Below, piece by piece: positions 34,437 through 45,555 of a stretch of 64,000 bases of DNA. Each line of letters begins with the position of its first letter. The first letter of the stretch is position 1. Source of the DNA: Populus alba (taxonomy: Eukaryota; Streptophyta; Magnoliopsida; Malpighiales; Salicaceae); the NCBI RefSeq assembly GCF_005239225.2, contig NC_133295.1, positions 11,222,001-11,286,000 on the forward strand, in the 5' to 3' direction. Made by a program: the position numbers and the translations under genes. A model generated the notes under the pieces. It searched no databases. It saw only the letters and a list, made by a program, of their open reading frames with translations, and was not told the origin of the DNA.

Positions 34437-35107
34437 CCGTGTATGAGTCGACTGGCCCCACCCTTTAAAAGGAAACAACTTGAAAATTCGTTGGAGCTTT
34501 CATGAAGAATTTTCCTATGGTCCGTGCCCAGTGGAGACGGCAGAGTGATTTGACAGAGATAATACATTTTGATCTACCAACAATTTAGAACTCGTTAAAA
34601 TTAAAAAAAAAAAAAAAATGATATCATATTTAGGTCACATAAGCGATTCAGGTTAAAGGATAATTAAGCTGTTTTTGCCACAGAAACGTAGTATTTCAAA
34701 ATAATTTGAAAAAATTAAAAAATATTAATTTAAAATAAAATAAATTAACAAAAAAACCATATTCTGTTCAAAACCATATTTACTATAAAATTATTAATAA
34801 ATTATATTGATAGAACATATTGTTCTTTGTTTTTAGTAAAATGATGAAGTATCTTCTTATAACACAATTAAAGTATTATTGGAATGTAGTTTATTAATTT
34901 TTAAAATTAAAAATTAACTAAAAAATAATAAGATATATTAAAAAAAAAAAAAGATAAAAGTTCATGTACTTGAGCATCATAAAATAAAAGCTGGACTTCC
35001 GGTGACGATTTAAGGAAAAATGACATGTCATCAAATAAAGATAAAAATTCATGTACTTGATTGAAATTTGTTTTAAGAAATAGTGTACTCAAATGAAAAA
35101 AATTAAA

Positions 35108-35325
35108 GTTTGTGGGCTGTGTTTGGAAATACAGTCAACTCGTGTTTCCAACAAATTCAAATTTTTTTATGAAAAATTAAAAAAAAATTATATTTTAAAT
35201 CGTTTTGATACACTGATTTTAAAAATAATTTTTAAAAAATAAAAAAAATATTATTTTAATATATTTTGATATGAAAAGTATTTTAAACAGTAATCGCAAC
35301 CACACTTTGTAATATACGGCTGACT
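35108..35325. repeat. AT-rich MITE-like element
   Basis: Begins GCTGTGTTTGGAAATACAG and ends CGCAACCACACTTTGTAATATACGG, with inverted similarity of the ends (GTGTTTGG versus AGTGTGGTTGCG). The interior is TTTTAAAAATAATTTTTAAAAAATAAAAAATATTATTTTAATATATTTT-like. Relatives include 35725-35905, 58530-58690 and 58765-58950. Confidence 0.6.
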
Positions 35326-35619
35326 TGACTTTTTTTTTTTTTTTTTATTCTATTACTCGATTGGTATCAAGCAAACCAATAAGAGATGTGTCCTAGAGGG
35401 ATTATCCTAGAAATTTAACTTGATTTGGAACTTTTGTTCGTATATGAGACGACCGGCCCTTCACTTTAAAAGGAAACAACTTGAAAATTCAATAGAGCTT
35501 TCATGAAGAATTTTCTCATGCCCCGTGCCCTATGGAGACGGCAAAGTGTGATTGGACAGCGAGAATACAATACTTTGATCTCTATACCAAAAATTTAGAA
35601 CTCGTTAAAATTTAAAAAG

Positions 35620-36400
35620 AAAAAAGAAAAAAAAGAGAGACCAATCAATATATCATTATTTATTATATTATTTTTTAATCATACCCTCTTATAAATAAAT
35701 AAAAAATCAATTGTAATACTTAATTTATTCGTGTTTGCGATTATTTTTCAAAGTATTTTTCACTTGAAAATATATCAAAATAATATTTTTTTTTACTTTT
35801 AAAATCAGAGTATTAAAATAATTTAAAAACATAAAAAAATATTAATTTAAAGTAAGGAAAAAAATAAAAAAATTAAATTTTTTCAAAATCATTTTCAAAA
35901 CGCAAAAACAAACATAAAATATATAGTTAAATTGATGGTCACATGCATGACATATAATTTAATTTTTCGATCCTAGAAAAGTTTGGTTTTATATTGAAAC
36001 TATTTCATGTATTTATATGAACATGAATTATTTTGTTATATTAAAAAAACAATAATAAACTAAAAGTTACAATTGGTTGATTTTTTTTATAAGCAATTTT
36101 ATTATAAATGATGTAATAGGTAAGGATACATTGACAGGTTTCTACTATACTATAAAATTGAAATTACATTGAACAATTATTCAAATTCTAAGAAAAATAT
36201 TTAATTGGATAAAAATCGTCATATTTTGAAGGCATAAAAATTGGAATAAAAATTTTAAAATCCAATAAAAAAGGGCACATTTAATATTTTGTTTTCATAG
36301 CTTATCATATCCTAAGTATATAATAATTGGGATGTCCGTATTATCCATAAATCAACAAGTAATTGCTTAATTTATCATACTTATAGAAAGAAATTAAATC

Positions 36401-36436
<36 letters not shown>

Positions 36437-37520
36437 GTAAAAACCCTAATTTCACTTGAATTGCATGTTGATATGTAATATTTTATATGAAAACGACAAA
36501 CAATTTTTGTTTCTTAACGAAACTTGAAAAAAAGCTGTCTTACTAGAGTTATTTTTTTAAAATATTTTTTATTTAAAAATGTATTAAAAAATATTTTATT
36601 ATTATTTTTAAATTTAATTTTGATATTAATATAAAAAAATACAAATTATAAAAAAAAAATTTCATTTTTTTTTAAATAAAAACAAACCTTCAACAGTCAG
36701 GGCACAATCACATCGACAGCTCAAAATTAGCCTAAAGATTTTTTACACTTTTTTGGTTGACTTGACCAGCCAAAAACACGCCAGACCTGTTGACTTGAAG
36801 ACTTCGGGGAAGCTTCCCATTTGATTAATTTCGCCGTAAACGTGGGGTATAAGCTCATTAAAGATGTGATCATTAATTTTAATAAAAATGATAAATAAAT
36901 AAATATATTAAAAAATGATAGCAAATTAAAGGCAACAACTGATTCTTTTTTATATAAAGAGAATTTTTATAATATATAACGGTATATTGATTTTTTTTTC
37001 TTGATAATAGTTGATATTTTATTATAAGATAACCAAATTACCAATAAATTAATAGCAACGGTATATTAATTGGCCCGTTCTAGTTATAATCCAGTGCAAA
37101 TATTTGGAGGTGATGTTAGTGAACTTGTTAGTTGGCTATTTGTTAGAATAAATAAATAAAGATAACAAAAATCTTTAAGATTGTAGTCCAAATGAAGGTG
37201 GGGTAGAAATTCAATAAAAAAATTATTTATGATTTTTTTTAATTTTTTACTATTTTAATATATTGATATCAAATATAAATTTTAAAAAATAAAATAATAT
37301 TATTTTGATATATTTTTAATAAAAAAAATACTTTGAAAAATCATTACTACTGAAGTTCTAAACTTTCTCTTATGGTCATTGCTCCTAATGCTCCTAACTA
37401 ATTGGAGCTTATTTTCTTGATAGTGTATTACTGAGGGGTAGCTTCAAATGTTCTTGGCAATTAGCTTCATTATCATGTTTTAATGCCCAAATTCCAAATT
37501 AAAATATGATATTATGTATT
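35620..37520. other. AT-rich region upstream of SOBIR1
   Basis: Holds further AT-rich MITE-like stretches (35725-35905, 36535-36670, 37210-37350) and a (TA)n run at 36405-36427. No gene is seen. The last part is the SOBIR1 promoter. Confidence 0.5.
36757..36795. promoter_or_regulatory. W-box cluster upstream of SOBIR1
   Basis: Three W-box cores fall within 39 bp: TTGACT at 36757, TTGACC at 36762 and TTGACT at 36790. These are WRKY-binding motifs (established), about 0.85 kb before the SOBIR1 start. WRKY control would suit an immune receptor kinase, but this is inference. Confidence 0.4.
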
Positions 37521-37645
37521 AACATAACATGGGAGTGTTGTGGACCCTACTGTTCCAGTTTTTCCACACGGTGTGTGCTTATAAAATCAAGCAAACTATA
37601 CATATTGGTCCCAAGCCAAAACATAGCCTGAAAATATCACCACAA

Positions 37646-39532
37646 ATGGCCGTCCTTCACCACAAACACCACCTCTTCATCTTCGTTCTCCTATCTATCC
37701 TCCTCCTCGCTGGTGCAAGATTGAACCTTGACCATTCGGACCTCAAAGCCTTCTCAACCATCCAAAAAGAGTTGGGCATCAACAGTCAACGCAGCTCCTC
37801 CTCTACACCATGCAACACCCCTGGGGTGTTTTGTGAGAGGAGGCTCTCTCCCAACAGCACCTTTGTGCTCAAAATCACAAGACTCGTCTTCAAGTCTCAA
37901 CGGCTCACAGGGTTCTTGTCTCCGGCAATTGGACGGCTGTCTGAGCTCAAGGAACTTTCACTAACCAACAACCAGCTCGTTGACCAGGTCCCTGCCCAGA
38001 TAGTCAAGTGCAAGAAACTAGAGATTCTTGAGCTTGCAAACAACCAGTTTTCCGGTGAAATTCCCTCTGAATTATCATCACTTGTTCGTCTTCGAGTTCT
38101 TGATCTCTCTAGCAATGGATTTTCTGGGAATTTGAGTTTCTTAAAGCATTTCCCCAACCTGGAAAGTCTTTCTCTTGCAAATAATCTCTTCACTGGAAAG
38201 GTTCCGAAGTCCATACGTTCATTTCGCAATCTCCAATTCTTCGACTTCTCAGGAAACAGTTTTCTTGAAGGACCTGTGCCAGTGATTGGCAAAGGTGAAT
38301 CCTCAAGGCCCCAATACCCAAAACGTTACATATTGAAGGAGAGCACAACAAGTACAAGATCAAAGAATAAGATTTCTGGACTTGCTCCAGCTCCTGCACC
38401 ATCATCATCAGCACCAGCACCAGCACCACACAAGCACAAGAACAGCAGAAGAAAGCTTGCCGGGTGGCTCTTTGGATTTCTTGCTGGCTCAGTAGCTGGG
38501 AGTTTATCTGGGTTCGTGTTCTCATTACTGTTTAAGATTGTATTGGCAGCAGTAAAAGGTGGAGGGAGAGATGTAGGCCCTGCAATCTTTAGTCCATTGA
38601 TCAAGAAAGCAGAGGATTTAGCTTTCTTGGAAAAAGATGATGGGCTTGCAAACTTGGAAATCATCGGGAGAGGTGGATGTGGAGAAGTATTCAAAGCTGA
38701 ACTGCCCGGAAGTAATGGAAAAATGATTGCTGTAAAGAAGATAGTTCAACCTCCAAAAGATGCTGCCGAGTTATCTGAAGAAGATAGCAAGCTTTTAAAC
38801 AAGAAAATGAGACAAATTCAATCTGAGATCAATACCGTCGGCCACATTCGGCATCGCAACCTTCTTCCTCTTCTAGCTCACGTGTCTCGTCCTGATTGTC
38901 ACTATCTTGTCTACGAATTCATGAAGAATGGTAGTCTACAAGATGTGTTGAACCAAGTTACTGAAGGGAAAAGAGAATTGGACTGGTTAGCTCGCCACAA
39001 AATTGCAGTAGGAGTGGCATCTGGACTTGAGTACCTTCACTTGAGTCATAGTCCACGGATTATCCATAGAGATCTCAAGCCCGCAAATGTACTGCTAGAC
39101 GACGACATGGAAGCTAGAATTGCCGATTTTGGACTCGCTAAAGCAATGCCTGATGCTAAAACACACATCTCAACTTCTAATGTTGCTGGAACAGTGGGAT
39201 ACATAGCACCAGAGTATCACCAAACACTCAAATTCACGGACAAGTGTGACATTTACAGTTTTGGTGTGGTACTTGGGGTGTTGGTGATGGGAAAGCTTCC
39301 ATCTGATGCGTTCTTTCAAAGTACTCGTGAATTAAGTTTGGTTAAGTGGATGAGAAATGTTATGATATCAGAGAATCCAAATCAAGCTATTGATCCGAAG
39401 CTGAAAGGCCATGGGCTGGAGGACCAAATGCTGCTAGTTCTTAAAATTGCTTGCTTCTGCACTATCGATGACCCAAAACAGAGGCCTAACAGTAAGGATG
39501 TTCGGTGCATGCTGTCACAAATCAAACACTAG
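37646..39532 (+). CDS. SOBIR1: SOBIR1 leucine-rich repeat receptor-like kinase
   Basis: SOBIR1 is the plasma-membrane co-receptor that pairs constitutively with LRR receptor-like proteins and, with BAK1, starts defence signalling. The 628-aa product is encoded by one exon. It has a signal peptide (residues 1 to about 25), a CNTPGVFCERR Cys pair, and about five LRRs up to about residue 220 (SELKELSLTNNQL, LEILELANNQFSGEIP and so on). A Pro/Ala and basic juxtamembrane stretch follows, then a transmembrane helix at about 272-298 containing the GxxxG motif GFLAG, which in SOBIR1 mediates receptor pairing. The kinase has GRGGCGEV at about 341, Lys364, HRDLKPAN at 474 and DFG at 494, and ends SQIKH, matching Arabidopsis SOBIR1 as I remember it. 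All catalytic residues are present. An in-frame ATG at 37529 would add 39 residues before the signal peptide and was rejected. W-boxes lie upstream. Confidence 0.96.
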   Translation: MAVLHHKHHLFIFVLLSILLLAGARLNLDHSDLKAFSTIQKELGINSQRSSSSTPCNTPGVFCERRLSPNSTFVLKITRLVFKSQRLTGFLSPAIGRLSELKELSLTNNQLVDQVPAQIVKCKKLEILELANNQFSGEIPSELSSLVRLRVLDLSSNGFSGNLSFLKHFPNLESLSLANNLFTGKVPKSIRSFRNLQFFDFSGNSFLEGPVPVIGKGESSRPQYPKRYILKESTTSTRSKNKISGLAPAPAPSSSAPAPAPHKHKNSRRKLAGWLFGFLAGSVAGSLSGFVFSLLFKIVLAAVKGGGRDVGPAIFSPLIKKAEDLAFLEKDDGLANLEIIGRGGCGEVFKAELPGSNGKMIAVKKIVQPPKDAAELSEEDSKLLNKKMRQIQSEINTVGHIRHRNLLPLLAHVSRPDCHYLVYEFMKNGSLQDVLNQVTEGKRELDWLARHKIAVGVASGLEYLHLSHSPRIIHRDLKPANVLLDDDMEARIADFGLAKAMPDAKTHISTSNVAGTVGYIAPEYHQTLKFTDKCDIYSFGVVLGVLVMGKLPSDAFFQSTRELSLVKWMRNVMISENPNQAIDPKLKGHGLEDQMLLVLKIACFCTIDDPKQRPNSKDVRCMLSQIKH

Positions 39533-39750
39533 TACAAGCATGGAAGGCAATGATGTGTAAGAAACCAAGAATAATGAAGCATGAAAGAAGGGTTGCTTCG
39601 TAAAGTCTTTTCATTTCATCTTTTGAATTTGTGTTAACTGTTGCCATTAAGTTTATATCTAAGGAAGGGCTGTAAAACGTGTTTCTTGTTATTTGTCTAA
39701 AATACATAATTTCAGTCTGTTCAATCTGAATTTTACTATACTCTAGGTGT
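39533..39750 (+). other. SOBIR1 3' UTR
   Basis: Sequence after the stop stays non-repetitive to about 39720, where AT-rich repeats begin. The exact polyadenylation site cannot be set from sequence. Confidence 0.45.
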
Positions 39751-40290
39751 AGAATTGTAATCCCTTGTATTAATTATATTATAGTCTTTAATTTTTAAAA
39801 TTTATATACAATCATGTCATTTGATTAATCATCTCATTTTAATTTATGACCACTAGTTGTTATATGTATAACCCATTAGATTTTCTAATAAATTGATCCA
39901 AATATAAATCATAATCCAAAGTTAAATTAAATAAATTAAACAATGTAATTTATTATCAATTCAACAATTGATTGATTTATATTTGAAAATCAAGTAATCA
40001 AATATTAAAAAAGTCATAACTTGTTTAACTTAACCTTTTAAGAACTAGTTTCTCAATGTAATTAATATTCATTTATTAAGAATGTTTCGTTTTAGATATT
40101 ATAGCATGAAGTATATCTATTTTATTAAATCATTTTAGTTCTCAACACTATAATCATGATTCTTTGAAAAAGAATTGAAATTCTTTTCAAATCTCATTCC
40201 ACATTGGCTAAGAGTTTTACAATCAGTATTATTTAAGAACAAATAAAATATTTTTCCTAGTTTGATTAATCCTCTTTTTATTACTTAAAT
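39750..40290 (-). repeat. dispersed repeat, copy A (inverted relative to 49180-49640)
   Basis: Its reverse complement matches 49180-49640 in order: 'cttcatgctata..tctaaa', 'aaaggttaa', 'caatatttga', 'caaatataaatca', 'ggattatgatttatatttgg(a/g)tcaatttatta' and 'tgattaatcaa..tgat'. No coding signal. It is probably a piece of an unclassified mobile element. Confidence 0.7.
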
Positions 40291-42850
40291 ACCTTCGTGT
40301 AATTTATGCTAAATTCAATAACTGCTCATTTGTTATCCTTAATTAGGATAACATGTAATCGCAATCAAAGCATAACACTACCTATATAAAATAAATTAGT
40401 AATTTCAAGTATAAGAATCAGTTACACAATTATAACATAAGTCTTTCCATAGAAATAAGTAATCTCTCCATATAGAACTCTCTTGCAAACTAGTTCAGTG
40501 TACATGTCATCTAACAAGTACTTGCATATTAATTTTAGATATTCTTCTCGTGAGAACAACTGCTTTCTTTCATAAAAGAAGAAACATAATATGCATCGGT
40601 CTCAACAACTCTAATTAATATTTAGTGTTAATAGAACATTGATCAAGTACATTTAGGAACAATGTTTTGATATAATAAAAATCTCATAATTATAACAGCT
40701 TTATAATTTATTATGCAAAATATCTTTCTTCTACCGACTTTATCTTTACTATAGATTTATTAATCAAATATTAAAAAAAAAAAAAAAAAACCTTTAGTAA
40801 TAGTAAATATATATTTTACATGAATAAAACTAGTGATACATGTCATATTCCCTAACATTTTTATTATATCTTGCTGGTTCATGTTTATATCGAAGTTCAG
40901 TACAAATCCCATGACCTACCCCCCATTTCTTCCCTCGTGTCTGCGTCTTGGACTACATGTGCTAATGGGGAGTTTAAGAAGGAGGCTACTACTGTCAAGT
41001 TTTCTTTACTGTACTTGGAAAAATGTCTGCCATACATAGATACACCCTTGACGATCAGGAGAGTTTTATACGAAAAACGAGAGACATGGGAAGGATATAA
41101 TCTTTATAGACAAAGCGGATCGCAAAGGAAAGAAGGTGGTAACCCTTGTTAAGAAATTAAATGTGAAAGAAAGAAAGAAAAAAGGGATAAATCTTGATTA
41201 CCAATCGGATCTTTTCATTCGTATAGCATGCAACTCGTGTTTGCGTTGATTCTGAAGGTGGCAAGGACAACTGGAGCACGAATCTCTCTCTCTCCCCTCT
41301 GCTCTTTCCAGGGAAGAAAGCTGCTTGATTAAGCGTTATCTTAGTACATGGATTCATACTTAACAAGGAACTCATTTCTTCATCCGAGTCAAAACAGAAG
41401 TGTAATCCACGCGAATCAATTACAAATCCAGTCATGGTTGCAGAGAGCAGGTAATCTTAGAATCTTAGATCTGGGGCTAGAAATCATCCATGGAACAAAA
41501 ATCAGCCTGGTAAAGGCTGCTTTGTTAAATAAACTGTAAGACATCATCTTGCTCGAAAGCAGCTAAAGATTTTGGGTTAACATGGAAGAAACATCAGCAA
41601 GAAATGAAACCAATATGAGAAACAAGCCTTGCATAAAATCCATGGATGGTTGACCTGCACGGTGGTTATGCCAAGTTTTTTCAACTTGCAATCATGCCAC
41701 GAAAATATTTTTCTTGAAATAAGCACTTTGAAAAGGCAGGGTTTTTGCAACAAGATCAAGCCAGTAGAGTTCAAGAATGCAAGTTCCATGACACTGCCTT
41801 CCACTACATTGTTGGGAAAAACAAACTAGTTTTCCTCTGAAGCAACCAATCAAGTCCACAAAATCCCTTTCTTCTTGTAATCATTCCCTCTTTTCATCGA
41901 AAGCCAAATAGGAAGAAACATTCAAGTCAACACTTCCATGACAGCGTGATAATTGTCCCTCAACATGTGAAGAGTGCTAGAAATCTTTTTCCACGCCAAG
42001 CCAGAGCTAGAAATGGATCAGGGGTTCACTTTTTCAATGGTTTGCAGCTTGTTAAACATGAAGCCCAAGGAAAACTATTTAAATTCCTAGAATGGAATTC
42101 TACATGGGTTTAATTGTCAGACCTAAAAGTTGTAAAATAACACTCTGCAAGCAATCTCTGTTAGGGATCATCAATATTCAGAACTACATAGCCCATAAGT
42201 TGTCCCAGATATCAGAAAGAAAAAAAGGTCACATCAGACAAGGAGATACGTTTTCCACATTACAGTTCTACAAAGTAATAAACAGGCACTCGATACATCA
42301 GCCTAATTAACTTAAAGAAGAAAATGGAAGAAACATGGAGCAATTTCTCATCCTTCTTCCAATATAGCTCTATCGAACAAAAAGTGTGTTTGAACTTGAA
42401 CATGGTAGGTGGCACCATCCATTCCGTAATTGCTTGATTTATATTCCAAACAAATCCAATTACTGGTCAGGAACAATGCATTTACTCTTAAAAGAATGCA
42501 GTTGATCAAGAACATGTCTACCATATGAAAAACAATCACGAGTCACATTCAACGACTTAATTTTGCCGCAGCAAGCTTGGCAAAACCAACAAAAACCAAG
42601 AGCACCAAATTGTGAACTCCATTGACACGCGCAGAACCAAATAAGAAAGAAATACAAAAAAAAGAAAAAGAAATTCCATCGCATTGCAGGAAGACAATTA
42701 TAGATCATCAAATGATCTTCATGTCAATAATTCTATCTAACAATAAAAAATGCACTACCATCTAAATCCTCAAATACACAAATTGAACAGTTTGGATTAG
42801 AGAAAAGAAGAAGAAAAAAAAACCATACTTTATGTATGCCATGTAAATAT
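40290..42850. other. intergenic DNA of moderate complexity, no gene recognised
   Basis: From about 40850 to 42850 the sequence is less AT-rich and non-repetitive, like transcribed non-coding or UTR DNA. Frames up to 93 codons exist on both strands without domains or splice logic. The part next to 42852 is the probable 3' UTR of MHF2. Confidence 0.4.
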
Positions 42851-42851
42851 C

Positions 42852-43619
42852 TTAAAAATCCAGAAGCAACTGAGGAAGAATCCTCTCCAAGTGAGTCCCT
42901 TCAATCTTACCAGCTCCCTCTGCTTCAGCAATCATAGCAGAACGCTGCACTGCCTCTGCACATGCATACCACATCATGATACCAACCGTTTAACAACAAT
43001 GCTTTATAGTAAAGGAACAAAACAAGAATCCAGACATTTAACCATCATCAAGCTCGAAACCTGTAATAAAAATTCGGAGAAGTTCGCAACTCAGTTTTAA
43101 GGCGTTGGAATTAGCTGCATCCGAAAAAAAAAAACATCAATAACATTTTGCACATAATTACACATTAAAAAAAGAGAAAGGAATCATATGAATAATGAAA
43201 TACCAGAAGTGGTTCGAGTCTTCTTCAATGTTCCAGTTCCAACCTGCTAAATTAATAATAATATAAACATCCGAAATTGAAATAAAATAGGAAAAAGAAA
43301 TCATCAGAGTTAATTACCTCGCAGTCCGTACCGTCATTGCCTTCGTTTTTCTCGCGCTCTGAAATAGCCATGAATGTTCATAAATTATTATAACCCCCAA
43401 TTGACACAAGAAGAAAAAAGGCGGGAGTCATGGGAAAGGCAAACCTAGGGCTCTCCGGGTCCAAATGTGCTTGAAAATAGCTTGAATCAAAGCCTAAACA
43501 ATTATGTCAACAACACACACCAAATTAACACAAATAACAAACAATGTATATGTATATGAACAATTTCCTTATTCAAGAAATAAAGAGAAGCATACTGGAT
43601 CGAAAGTGACCTCCTCCAT
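42852..43619 (-). CDS. MHF2: MHF2 / CENP-X histone-fold protein, 6 exons, 103 aa
   Basis: MHF2 pairs with MHF1 (CENP-S) in a histone-fold tetramer that binds DNA and partners FANCM; in Arabidopsis it limits meiotic crossovers. Exons in reading order are 43619-43596, 43493-43445, 43358-43318, 43243-43204, 43114-43061 and 42955-42852. All five introns are GT-AG with matching phases, giving 312 nt. The protein starts MEEVTFDP and continues ALIQAIFKHIWTRRAL, as plant MHF2 does. After a short charged linker comes the core NALKLSCELLRIF and EAVQRSAMIAEAEG. It ends HLERILPQLLLDF, nearly the end of vertebrate CENP-X. Its exons are too short to stand out as open frames. A Met at 43371 inside intron 2 would give an 83-residue product lacking the first helix and is less likely. 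The start lies 142 bp from the divergent tRNA gene. Confidence 0.93.
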
Positions 43620-43761
43620 TCGCAACTTCAAAGCCCTTCCCTCCCTTGTTTTTTTTTTCTTTTTTTGTGGTCTTCTCCTTTCCTCTACCTGCATACCACT
43701 ATAAATGTCGTTTAGTTATTTAGATTATTATAGTAAAAATAAATTGGAGACATTATCGGAA

Positions 43762-43833
43762 GCCCCTATAGCTCAGTGGTAGAGCGTCAGTCTTGTAAAC
43801 TGAAGGTCCGTAGTTCGATCCTGCGTGGGGGCA
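43762..43833 (+). tRNA. tRNA-Thr (anticodon UGU)
   Basis: A 72-nt cloverleaf: acceptor GCCCCTA/TGGGGGC, D arm GCTC/GAGC, anticodon arm TCAGT-CTTGTAA-ACTGA (TGT), T arm CGTAG-TTCGATC-CTGCG, discriminator A. No intron. A pol III-type T-run starts a few bases after it. CCA is not encoded, as usual for nuclear tRNA genes. Confidence 0.97.
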
Positions 43834-43834
43834 T

Positions 43835-43842
43835 ATTTTTTA
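43835..43842 (+). terminator. pol III terminator of tRNA-Thr
   Basis: A run of T (ATTTTTT) lies 3-8 nt after the discriminator base. Confidence 0.7.
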
Positions 43843-44043
43843 AATTCCTTTTCACTTCATTCGAAACGACGACGTGTCTTCTTCAGGTACAAACTCTGTG
43901 TCTTTTCTGGGGTTTTCCTTTTCCATGTTAAACCTCGCAGCCGCAAGATTTGAAGAGCAAACCTCAAAACCAGACGCAGTCCATGCTCTCGGATTCTCTC
44001 CTTTGGCAAAGATCACTTCTTTCTCGTAGAAAAGACACAAAAA

Positions 44044-44463
44044 ATGGCCAACATAATCCACAAACTAATCTCAAAAACAACCCCAACAATACCTTCTTTA
44101 AGAATCATAACCTCAACCCTCAAAACTCCACAACTCTCTGACCCCAACTACCTAACAGCAACAACAACCTCTCTCCTTCCCGGCACGACAAAATCAGATT
44201 TCTCAAACAAACCAATTCCTCTCTTAAACGCTATACCCACACAGGACGTTAAACCCTTGCAGTTTTATTACCCGAATTTCCCTTTTGGGTTTTGCTTAAA
44301 TCCTATTTCCGCAACTGGTTTTGGTCAAGTGAAGGCTATGGAGGATGATGTTGATGATTCAAGGACTTTGTGGGCTGATAGTGTGAAGAAGAAGAGGAAG
44401 AAGAAGATGAACAAGCATAAGTACCAGAAGCTTAGGAAGCGTCTCGGGAGAAAGTCCTCTTAG
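44044..44463 (+). CDS. mitochondrial small-subunit ribosomal protein mS38-like (COX24 C-terminal domain)
   Basis: A 139-aa intronless gene. Residues 1 to about 50 are Ser/Thr-rich, almost free of acidic residues and carry Lys/Arg, as expected of a mitochondrial targeting peptide. The end (residues 113-139, VKKKRKKKMNKHKYQKLRKR and onward) is the basic COX24/AURKAIP1 C-terminal domain. In mS38 this helix binds small-subunit rRNA near the decoding site. The segment before it (EDDVDDSRTLWADS) is the usual link. Only the tail is conserved in this family, so the assignment rests on it. The start is the first ATG of the frame, 210 bp after the tRNA. The gene shares an upstream region with MHF2. Its 3' flank is duplicated downstream. 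Confidence 0.88.
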   Translation: MANIIHKLISKTTPTIPSLRIITSTLKTPQLSDPNYLTATTTSLLPGTTKSDFSNKPIPLLNAIPTQDVKPLQFYYPNFPFGFCLNPISATGFGQVKAMEDDVDDSRTLWADSVKKKRKKKMNKHKYQKLRKRLGRKSS

Positions 44464-44489
44464 GTGTTTCTATCGGTAAAGAAGTTTGT

Positions 44490-45555
44490 GTCTTGGTGGC
44501 TTTTTTTGTGCTGGCTTACAAATTTTGGATGGCAAAATGATTTCATTTTCTTGCTTGGGAGTATTAAATTTTGTAGTTGTTTACTGTGCTTATTTAAACG
44601 AATGGAATTGAATAATTTGAAATGTTGTTCATCATTGTTGTCGAGTTTTGTCCTTTGGGTTTCATAGAGGTATTACTTCCTTTTCTTTTTCTTTTTAAGA
44701 AGCATAGTTGTATTATATAAACAAAAGGGATTAGAAGAGAGGAGAACTCAGGCGTGCATATACGATTTTTTATATATATTTTTTTGTTTTTGTAGAATAG
44801 GAGTACTAGATTTTGTAGTGACATTTGAAATAAAGGGTTATTCGTTTCTGTCTGCTTAATGAATTGGAAGCGAATAGTTTGAAATGTTGGTAATAATTCT
44901 TGTGGGAGTTTATTTGGGTAGAAATATGTAATTTGTGGTCACACAAATCTGCCGTCCTTTTCATGCTAGTGATGGGGATAAGAGTTGAGGTGTACTTATC
45001 TTGTTTTGCTATGGAATCAGACATGTTTAAGGCAAAAGCTTCATACCACTGAGCCAAACTTTAAACTTGTTTTTGCAAGGAACCTGTAGTTCAATATAGT
45101 TACTAGGACCTCCTGTCTGAATATGGTGCTTACTTTGCGAAAACAAGGGGGTGTGGTATTTGTTATTTAGACAACAGAGTTGGGGTCTAATATTTCTCTG
45201 AAAAAATTTTGGTGCTATAAATGAAGCTTAACCTTCATCTTGAGTTTGCTTTCTGTCTCTGTGCATTGCTGTAAACAGATGACGAAACCAGACAGGGTTT
45301 TGAACACTGTGTTTGCCTTTATCTTGACACCTAAGATACAAATTGATCAGCAAGTTTGAATTCTAACATAATGGGTTTTCTAAAAAGCTATTGCTCGGGT
45401 ACTTTACTAGAGACTAATTTAGATCATAAACAAGAACCTTTATAGAATAATGAATGAATTCTATGATGTAATAGCTTGGGCGTATTTTCCTGTTACTAGT
45501 TGTTGACTGTCAATATACTGATTCCTTTGTGGCTGACTATTGTACAGGACAGGAG
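44490..45555. repeat. mS38 3' flank, duplication copy 1
   Basis: Collinear with 46745-47695. Shared blocks include 'gtagttgtttactgtgcttattta', 'gaatggaattgaataatttgaaatgtt', 'gttttgtcct(t/c)tgggtttcata', 'ccactgagccaaac' and 'ccagacagggttttga'. By eye about 80% similar with indels. Confidence 0.85.

Larger units (their letters stand above)
33860..35620. repeat. tandem duplication of about 0.7-kb units, each with a different MITE
   Basis: Unit 1 (about 33860-34600) and unit 2 (about 34945-35620) share aagttcatgtactc..catcataaaataaaag, 'taaggaaaaatg(a/t)catgtcat', 'acttgatttgga', 'ctttaaaaggaaacaacttgaaaattc', 'gagctttcatgaagaattttc' and 'tttagaactcgttaaaatt'. Unit 1 carries the hAT MITE at 34079-34436; unit 2 lacks it and instead carries an AT-rich element at about 35108-35325. 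Confidence 0.85.

Noticed and set aside
37529..37645. In-frame N-terminal extension of SOBIR1 (39 residues)
   Set aside because: It would bury the signal peptide; the family starts at the MAV... methionine with the signal sequence right behind it.
43359..43371. ATG giving MAISERE as the MHF2 start
   Set aside because: An acceptor (atttcag) lies between this ATG and the exon, and two upstream exons encode the conserved MEE..FDP and ALIQAIFKHIW segments in phase, so the ATG is intronic.
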